A stretch of DNA of 9,785 bases from an uncultured Collinsella sp. (GTDB lineage: Bacteria > Actinomycetota > Coriobacteriia > Coriobacteriales > Coriobacteriaceae), in the NCBI GenBank assembly GCA_902495955.1, contig CABUZE010000021.1:1-9785 (forward strand), written 5' to 3'. The translations under genes and the position numbers were made by a program. Of the stretch, positions 5,944-9,785 are shown in pieces. Under the pieces are notes generated by a model. The model worked only from the letters and a program-made list of their open reading frames with translations, made no database searches and had not been told where the DNA came from. Positions within the stretch are counted from its first letter, which is position 1; each line of letters starts with the position of its first letter.

Positions 5944-8085
5944 GTGGCAAAAAAGCCTCAGTACGCTCAGAACAACCAGCGCAGTCAGCAGGGCAAACAG
6001 GGCCAGCAGCAAAAGCGCGGCGGCAAGGCCCAGGGCGGCCACGCCACTCATACCCCGGCAGCGCCTGCCCGTCCCTGGCGCCCGGGCCGCGATAAGTTCC
6101 TCCCCGTCAGCCGCGCCGACATGGATGCGCGCGGCTGGGACCAGTGCGACTTTGTCTACATCTGCGGCGACGCCTACGTGGACCACCCCAGCTTTGGCAT
6201 GGCCATCATCAGCCGCGTCCTCGACGCACACGGTTACAAGGTGGGCATCATCTGCCAGCCCGACTGGACTGATCCCGCCAGCATCACGGTGCTCGGCGAG
6301 CCGCGCCTGGGCTTTCTGGTCAGCGCGGGCAACATGGACTCCATGGTCAACCACTATTCGGTGACCAAGCACCGCCGCCACACCGACGCCTATACCCCCG
6401 GTGGCGAAGAGGGGCGCCGTCCCAACCGAGCCGTCACGGTCTACGGCAACCTTATCCGCCAGACGTTCAAGGATGCCCCCATCATCATCGGCGGCATCGA
6501 GGCGAGCCTACGCCGTCTGGCCCACTACGACTACTGGCAGGACAAGCTCAAGCGCTCGGTACTGCTCGACTCGGGCGCCGACATCCTCATCTACGGCATG
6601 GGCGAGCACGCGATCGTCGAGATCGCCGACGCGCTCGACGCGGGGCTGCCCGTGGACCAGATCACCTATATCAACGGCACCGTTTACCGCACGGGTTCGC
6701 TCGACGAGGTCTACGACTACGACCTGCTGCCCAGCTGGGACGACCTTACCGCCGACAAGCTCAACTACGCACGCAGCTTCAATGTGCAGCAGCAGAATAT
6801 GGACCCCATCACCGGACACCGCCTGGTAGAGCCCTACCCCAACAGCGTCTATGTGGTGCAAAACCCGCCATCGGCGACGCTCACCACCGATGAGATGGAC
6901 GAGGTGGCCGAGCTCCCCTACGCACGCGATTGGCATCCCGATTACGACGCAGCGGGCGGCGTGCCGGCCTTTGCCGAAATCAAGTTTTCCATTAGCTCCA
7001 ACCGTGGCTGTTTTGGTGAGTGCTCATTTTGCGCCCTCACCTTCCACCAGGGCCGCGTGTTGCAGATGCGCAGCCACGACTCGATCATGCGCGAGGCCGA
7101 GCTGCTCACGCACGACCCCGAGTTTAAGGGCTATATCAACGACGTGGGCGGACCGACGGCAAACTTTAGCCGCCCGGCCTGCGACAAGCAGCTCAAGCAC
7201 GGCGTGTGCAAGAACAAGCGCTGCCTGTGGCCGAGTGTGTGCAAGAACATGGTGGTCGACGAGAGCGGCTACACACAGCTGCTGCGCGACCTGCGCCAGC
7301 TGCCGGGCGTCAAAAAGGTCTTCGTGCGCAGCGGCATCCGCTTTGACTACACCATGGCCGATGCCTCGGACGAGTTTTTGCGCGAGCTGCTGGAGCACCA
7401 CGTTTCGGGCCAGCTACGCGTAGCACCCGAGCACGTGAGCGATGCGGTGCTGTCCGTGATGGGCAAGCCGAGCCGCGCCGTCTACGACGCGTTCTGCCGT
7501 AAATTTGAGCGCTTGAACCGCGAATACGGACTCAAGCAGTACGTGGTGCCGTATCTGATATCGAGCCACCCGGGCTCAACCATGAAGGAAGCCGTGGACC
7601 TTGCCGAAGCCGTGCGCGACATGGGCTACATGCCCGAGCAGGTGCAGGACTTCTACCCCACGCCGTCCACCATGTCGACGTGCATGTACTACACCGGCGT
7701 GGACCCGCGCACCATGCAGCCGATCTACGTGGCACGCGACCCGCACGAGAAGGCCATGCAGCGCGCGCTCATCCAATATCGCAAGCCCGAGAACTACAAG
7801 CTCGTGCGCGAGGCACTGGAAAAGGCTGGGCGTCGTGACCTGATTGGCTACACCAAGCATTGCCTGATTCGCCCCGTGCCGCCACGCCCGGGCGAGACAT
7901 CGGCCGGCGGCGGACACGGCACCGGCAAGAAGGGCGGTAAACCGCACGGTGGCGCTAGCGGTGCCGGCAAGGGACCTAAGGGCAGCAGGGGGCACGGCGG
8001 CATGTCGCGCGCGCAAAACACTGCCGGTCGCAATCGCGCGGCCCAGGGGCGTCAGGGCGCCAACGGAGGCGGGCGTCGCAACTAG
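5944..8085 (+). CDS. ygiQ: YgiQ family radical SAM protein
   Basis: A 713-residue radical SAM enzyme of the YgiQ (UPF0313) family, whose reaction is not established. The N-terminal domain carries CGDAYVDHPSFGMAII, the family's most recognisable block. The 4Fe-4S cluster motif CFGECSFC gives C356, C360 and C363 in CxxxCxxC spacing. A second Cys-rich stretch (CDKQLKHGVCKNKRC...C) follows about 60 residues later, then RSGIRFDY, RVAPEHVSD, HPGSTMKEA and QDFYPTPSTMSTCMYYTG. The start chosen is GTG 5944 behind GGGAGG (5934-5939). The frame is open to 5764, but the extra residues are unlike the family. The N-terminus has a Gln/Lys-rich stretch (about residues 5-30), and the last ~65 residues form a Gly/Lys/Arg-rich low-complexity tail, possibly nucleic-acid binding (inference). 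The stop is TAG at 8083-8085, sharing CTAG with the convergent protease gene. Confidence 0.93.
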   Translation: MAKKPQYAQNNQRSQQGKQGQQQKRGGKAQGGHATHTPAAPARPWRPGRDKFLPVSRADMDARGWDQCDFVYICGDAYVDHPSFGMAIISRVLDAHGYKVGIICQPDWTDPASITVLGEPRLGFLVSAGNMDSMVNHYSVTKHRRHTDAYTPGGEEGRRPNRAVTVYGNLIRQTFKDAPIIIGGIEASLRRLAHYDYWQDKLKRSVLLDSGADILIYGMGEHAIVEIADALDAGLPVDQITYINGTVYRTGSLDEVYDYDLLPSWDDLTADKLNYARSFNVQQQNMDPITGHRLVEPYPNSVYVVQNPPSATLTTDEMDEVAELPYARDWHPDYDAAGGVPAFAEIKFSISSNRGCFGECSFCALTFHQGRVLQMRSHDSIMREAELLTHDPEFKGYINDVGGPTANFSRPACDKQLKHGVCKNKRCLWPSVCKNMVVDESGYTQLLRDLRQLPGVKKVFVRSGIRFDYTMADASDEFLRELLEHHVSGQLRVAPEHVSDAVLSVMGKPSRAVYDAFCRKFERLNREYGLKQYVVPYLISSHPGSTMKEAVDLAEAVRDMGYMPEQVQDFYPTPSTMSTCMYYTGVDPRTMQPIYVARDPHEKAMQRALIQYRKPENYKLVREALEKAGRRDLIGYTKHCLIRPVPPRPGETSAGGGHGTGKKGGKPHGGASGAGKGPKGSRGHGGMSRAQNTAGRNRAAQGRQGANGGGRRN

Positions 8086-8993
8086 GGCAGCAATGCGCTC
8101 GCTGCGTCCGTCCCACACGCGTGGTGCAGCGAGCGCATTGCCTCTACCAGCACAAAGCCGGCGATGGCAACCGTGACCGCCACGTCGAACGGCGTGTTCA
8201 CAAACCAGAGCAACGTCATGAGATACGACCCGGCATTAAAGGCAAAGTGCAGCAGGATCGTGTAGCGGAGCTTTCCGGTCGTCACGAGCACCCAACCAAA
8301 GATGAGGCCGGCGGCACCCGCGTAGCAACCCTGCACCCAATTCATGTGCATAAAACCGAAGATTGCCGCCTGCAGCACGATAGCCGCAGCGATGCCCCAG
8401 GTACTCGGGGCCGCCCAGGGCACCATGGCGCCGTCCTGCGCGCTCGCACGACGCCGGCGCTTCCAAAGTGGGCGGCACTGCGGATTAAACGCTCGGAGCG
8501 AAAACTCAAAAATAATGCCACGCACCAGCAGCTCTTCACAAAATGGGGCGCCGAGGACCGTAGTCAGGACGGCGAGATAGCTGGTGTCGCCCATGCCTGT
8601 TTCCTCGACAAGCTCGCTGTAGTCGGCCGCGGCCTCGGGCAACAGCGACAGCGCGGCGTCGGTCACGTAGCCTACGACCACCTGCAGGGCAAGGCCAATC
8701 ACGATAACGCAGGCGATGCGTTTCCACGCCCCACGCGCTCCCCCGCCGAGCGGGTGCTCGCTTTGCCGGCGTGCCATAAACGAACGCGGCCACAGATAAC
8801 GCCACCACAGCAGCGCCATCAAAAACGCCGCCATCTGCGCGGCAGCCTGAAGCTATTGAATGTCGAGGTCATCGATCGAAAAACCCATGAACACCGACGC
8901 GACGCCAAGGGCGGAGAACAAAACGACGCTCAGGGCAATATCGGCAGCGACGACGCCAAAACAGGCAAGCGCCCAAATCATCGCATTGAGCAT
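8082..8993 (-). pseudogene. CPBP (Abi/CAAX) family intramembrane metalloprotease, interrupted by TAG at codon 47
   Basis: A 303-codon membrane protease of the CPBP family (type II CAAX prenyl endopeptidase/Abi). ATG 8993 follows a strong GGGAGGAGG site with a 5-nt gap. The first 46 codons encode a hydrophobic helix (about residues 5-36) and end IDDLDIQ. Codon 47 (8855-8853) is TAG, then LQAAAQMAAFLMALLWWRYLW continues in frame as another helix. All three family motifs follow: EELLVRG (E153, E154, R158), FGFMH (H216) and HFAFN (H249, N253), which bind the metal and activate water. The end is TAG at 8084-8082. The residue at 47 is not conserved, so the original codon is unknown, but CAG is one transition away. 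The part after the stop could in principle start at the ATG 8834, but no ribosome binding site precedes it. CPBP proteins act in prenyl-protein or peptide maturation and bacteriocin immunity; the substrate here is unknown. 23 nt downstream of the antitoxin gene, possibly one transcript. Confidence 0.82.
8090..8141. terminator. 16-bp perfect hairpin at the ygiQ/CPBP convergent end
   Basis: GCAATGCGCTCGCTGC (8090-8105) pairs exactly with 8126-8141 around a 20-nt loop. It begins five bases after the ygiQ stop but lies inside the last codons of the CPBP gene on the other strand. There is no T-tract. It probably ends or stabilises ygiQ mRNA, and would form in the 3' end of the protease coding sequence as well. 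Confidence 0.6.
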
Positions 8994-8998
8994 GCCAA

Positions 8999-9007
8999 CC
9001 TCCTCCC
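8999..9007 (-). promoter_or_regulatory. Strong ribosome binding site of the CPBP gene
   Basis: GGGAGGAGG, 5 nt before ATG 8993. It is the best Shine-Dalgarno match in the window and shows that translation is set to begin upstream of the in-frame TAG, not at a downstream ATG. Confidence 0.8.
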
Positions 9008-9009
9008 GA

Positions 9010-9063
9010 CGACTAGTCATTGGGGACGTTCTTTAACGACTAGTTGCTGGGGACAGTCTTTGC
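9010..9063. repeat. Two direct copies of a GACTAGT...GGGGAC repeat
   Basis: CGACTAGTCATTGGGGACG (from 9010) and CGACTAGTTGCTGGGGACA (from 9038) are tandem, 28 bp apart, and each is followed by a TTCTTT or GTCTTT tail. The pair covers the last ~14 codons and stop of the antitoxin gene and reaches the CPBP ribosome binding site. The copies look like an intergenic repeat family that has moved into, or become, the 3' end of the gene. Confidence 0.65.
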
Positions 9064-9238
9064 CAAAGGCCCCGTTGGGCGAGATGTCAAACGGAAAGGT
9101 GCCGCAGCGATTGAACGCAGCGATAAACATGCGGATGGCGTTGGACGGCGTGGTGCCCACGAGCTGAGTTGCCGCCGCGAAGGCTGCCTTCTCCTCGGGC
9201 AAGACCTTCGCGACTACGGGGGTCATGTGTTCTGCCAT
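9017..9238 (-). CDS. RelB/DinJ-type antitoxin, no toxin partner
   Basis: A 73-residue protein. GTTPSNAIRMFIAAFNRCGTFPFDI (about residues 28-52) is the ribbon-helix-helix core of the RelB/DinJ family, which binds its own operator and neutralises a RelE/YafQ-type endoribonuclease. The start ATG 9238 has AAGGAA (9245-9250 region) 6 nt upstream; the frame is open to 9313 but without support. In a normal pair the toxin gene follows within a few bases, but here the next gene is the CPBP protease. The C-terminal GKDCPQQLVVKERPQ is encoded by the direct repeats at 9010-9063, so the original tail, which in this family helps contact the toxin, may have been replaced. The stop is TGA. A solitary antitoxin could be a relic, a neutraliser of a toxin elsewhere, or a plain regulator. 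Confidence 0.75.
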   Translation of the reverse strand: MAEHMTPVVAKVLPEEKAAFAAATQLVGTTPSNAIRMFIAAFNRCGTFPFDISPNGAFGKDCPQQLVVKERPQ

Positions 9239-9273
9239 GGCGCTTCCTTTTTGAAACGACGGTAGTGCGGATA

Positions 9274-9330
9274 GATGCGGGCCACGCGGCTGGGCGACGG
9301 GCTGTGAAGGCAACCCGATTGGCCCGCATC
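9274..9330 (-). other. Leader stem-loop upstream of the antitoxin
   Basis: GATGCGGGCCA (9274-9284) is the exact reverse complement of TGGCCCGCATC (9320-9330), enclosing a 35-nt loop. It would form in the antitoxin 5' leader if transcription starts in the AATACC-rich region. No T-tract follows. Confidence 0.5.
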
Positions 9331-9352
9331 CGGAGTTTGTTTCTGCGACGTT

Positions 9353-9397
9353 GGTATTACTTGGTATTTCTAAGTATTACCCCGCAGATAGAATACC
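9353..9397. promoter_or_regulatory. GGTATT/AATACC operator-like cluster upstream of the antitoxin
   Basis: GGTATTACTT (9353-9362) and AAGTATTACC (9372-9381) form a palindrome with one mismatch. A further GGTATT (9363-9368) and AATACC (9392-9397) give four related half-sites in 45 bp of unusually AT-rich sequence. Ribbon-helix-helix antitoxins repress their own promoters through such palindromes, so autoregulation is a reasonable inference. Confidence 0.5.
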
Positions 9398-9453
9398 ACA
9401 CCCGACCCCATGGTGACGGAGGAAAACGAATCATTTTGTTGCTGAGTTAGTTT

Positions 9454-9785
9454 TTAGAGCGTGATGATGTCCGAGATATCGAGGGCCTGAGCGTCGGCGG
9501 CGTCGTGCGTGGCAAGCAAGAGCGTGCGGCCGTCGAGCAGGTCGAGCACGACCTTGGTCGTCGCATCGCGCGCGGCGGCATCCAGGCCGGTAAAGGGCTC
9601 GTCAAGAATCACCGCGCCGCCCGGGCACAGCAGGGCTCGAGCAATCTCGACGCGACGGCGCTGCCCGCCCGAAAGCTCGGCCACGCGAGCATGCACATCG
9701 ATTCCCGGCACCAGCAGGCGCAGCAATGCCGCGGCGCTCGAAGCATCCACACGCGCATCGGCGCACACCAGCACGTTATCCAGCG
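9454..9785 (-). CDS. ABC transporter ATP-binding protein, C-terminal part
   Basis: The last ~110 residues of an ABC ATPase; the gene begins beyond the right edge (open frame reaches 9785). It energises import or export by ATP hydrolysis at the cytoplasmic side of a membrane complex. Visible are the signature LSGGQRRRVEIARALL, Walker B AVILDEPFTGLD with the D-loop, and the H-loop LATHD. Walker A lies outside the window. The protein stops only ~20 residues after the H-loop (SDIITL, TAA at 9454), so it is a short ATPase without an extra regulatory domain. The partial residues LDNVLV before it match the region after the Q-loop. Substrate cannot be told; a nitrate/sulfonate/thiamine-type or cobalt-type import ATPase would fit the length. 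Confidence 0.9.
   Translation of the reverse strand, partial: LDNVLVCADARVDASSAAALLRLLVPGIDVHARVAELSGGQRRRVEIARALLCPGGAVILDEPFTGLDAAARDATTKVVLDLLDGRTLLLATHDAADAQALDISDIITL

Larger units (their letters stand above)
9239..9453. other. Intergenic region between antitoxin and ABC ATPase genes
   Basis: No gene is visible. It holds the antitoxin leader hairpin, the GGTATT operator cluster, and about 50 AT-richer bases next to the ABC stop. I see no convincing terminator for the ABC gene; the TTTTT-like bases at 9450-9456 lie on the wrong side for a minus-strand terminator. Confidence 0.5.

Noticed and set aside
5647..6381. 244-codon minus-strand frame overlapping the 5' part of ygiQ
   Set aside because: Antisense to the conserved YgiQ N-terminal domain and out of frame with the DUF1275 gene. 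Its composition is not that of a protein family I recognise.
1489..8855. Complete reassignment of TAG to an amino acid
   Set aside because: TAG is the natural end of mnmA (1849), the dehydrogenase (3633), ygiQ (8083) and the CPBP gene (8082). Reading it as sense would carry the dehydrogenase through its own terminator and ygiQ across several hundred bases antisense to a real gene.
8850..8864. Viral-type leaky stop context (CAA TAG C...) at the CPBP site
   Set aside because: Only the preceding CAA and following C match; the downstream CARYYA pattern is absent, and the other two internal TAGs have different contexts.
1..9785. CRISPR array, tRNA or rRNA genes, insertion sequence with transposase
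   Set aside because: No regularly spaced repeats, cloverleaf with CCA end, rRNA-like stretch or transposase motif was seen on either strand.

Overview
The window looks like a GC-rich, low-repeat stretch of an actinobacterial chromosome. Protein style, GC-rich codon use and gene content resemble a Coriobacteriia gut anaerobe of the Collinsella type. That placement is inferred from general familiarity and was not tested by a search.

Layout. The left end holds the 3' part of a cysteine synthase gene on the + strand (to 569). A terminator and an extended -10 element follow, then mnmA, the tRNA 2-thiouridylase (751-1851, +). A perfect 27-bp inverted repeat (1866-1936) separates mnmA from a convergent M42-type aminopeptidase (1988-3028, -). 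About 600 bp without a convincing gene come next (3029-3632), containing a MITE-like pair of inverted repeats and several stem-loops. An iron-dependent alcohol dehydrogenase of the FucO type follows (3633-4799, -) with its own terminator and structured leader. A DUF1275/YoaK membrane protein (4965-5681, -) lies divergent from a YgiQ-type radical SAM protein (5944-8085, +). ygiQ converges on a CPBP (Abi) intramembrane protease gene (8082-8993, -), and the two stop codons share one CTAG. Upstream of the protease lie a RelB/DinJ-type antitoxin without a toxin (9017-9238, -) and the 3' part of an ABC transporter ATPase gene (9454 to the window edge, -).

The most striking observation is that three of the eight protein genes whose start lies in the window (mnmA, the alcohol dehydrogenase and the CPBP protease) are each cut by exactly one in-frame stop. 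In all three cases the stop is TAG. Each gene is otherwise intact on both sides, with good start, ribosome binding site, motifs and family length. None has a frameshift, and none has an internal TAA or TGA. The sequence allows recent nonsense mutations, a low-quality assembly, or partial amber suppression. Complete reassignment of TAG is unlikely, because the same codon is the natural terminator of four genes here.

The genes do not form one pathway. They read as separate housekeeping or metabolic units: sulfur assimilation, tRNA thiolation, peptide turnover, aldehyde/alcohol redox, and membrane functions. Short intergenic palindromes and a recurring GGGAC-containing repeat motif lie between several of them.
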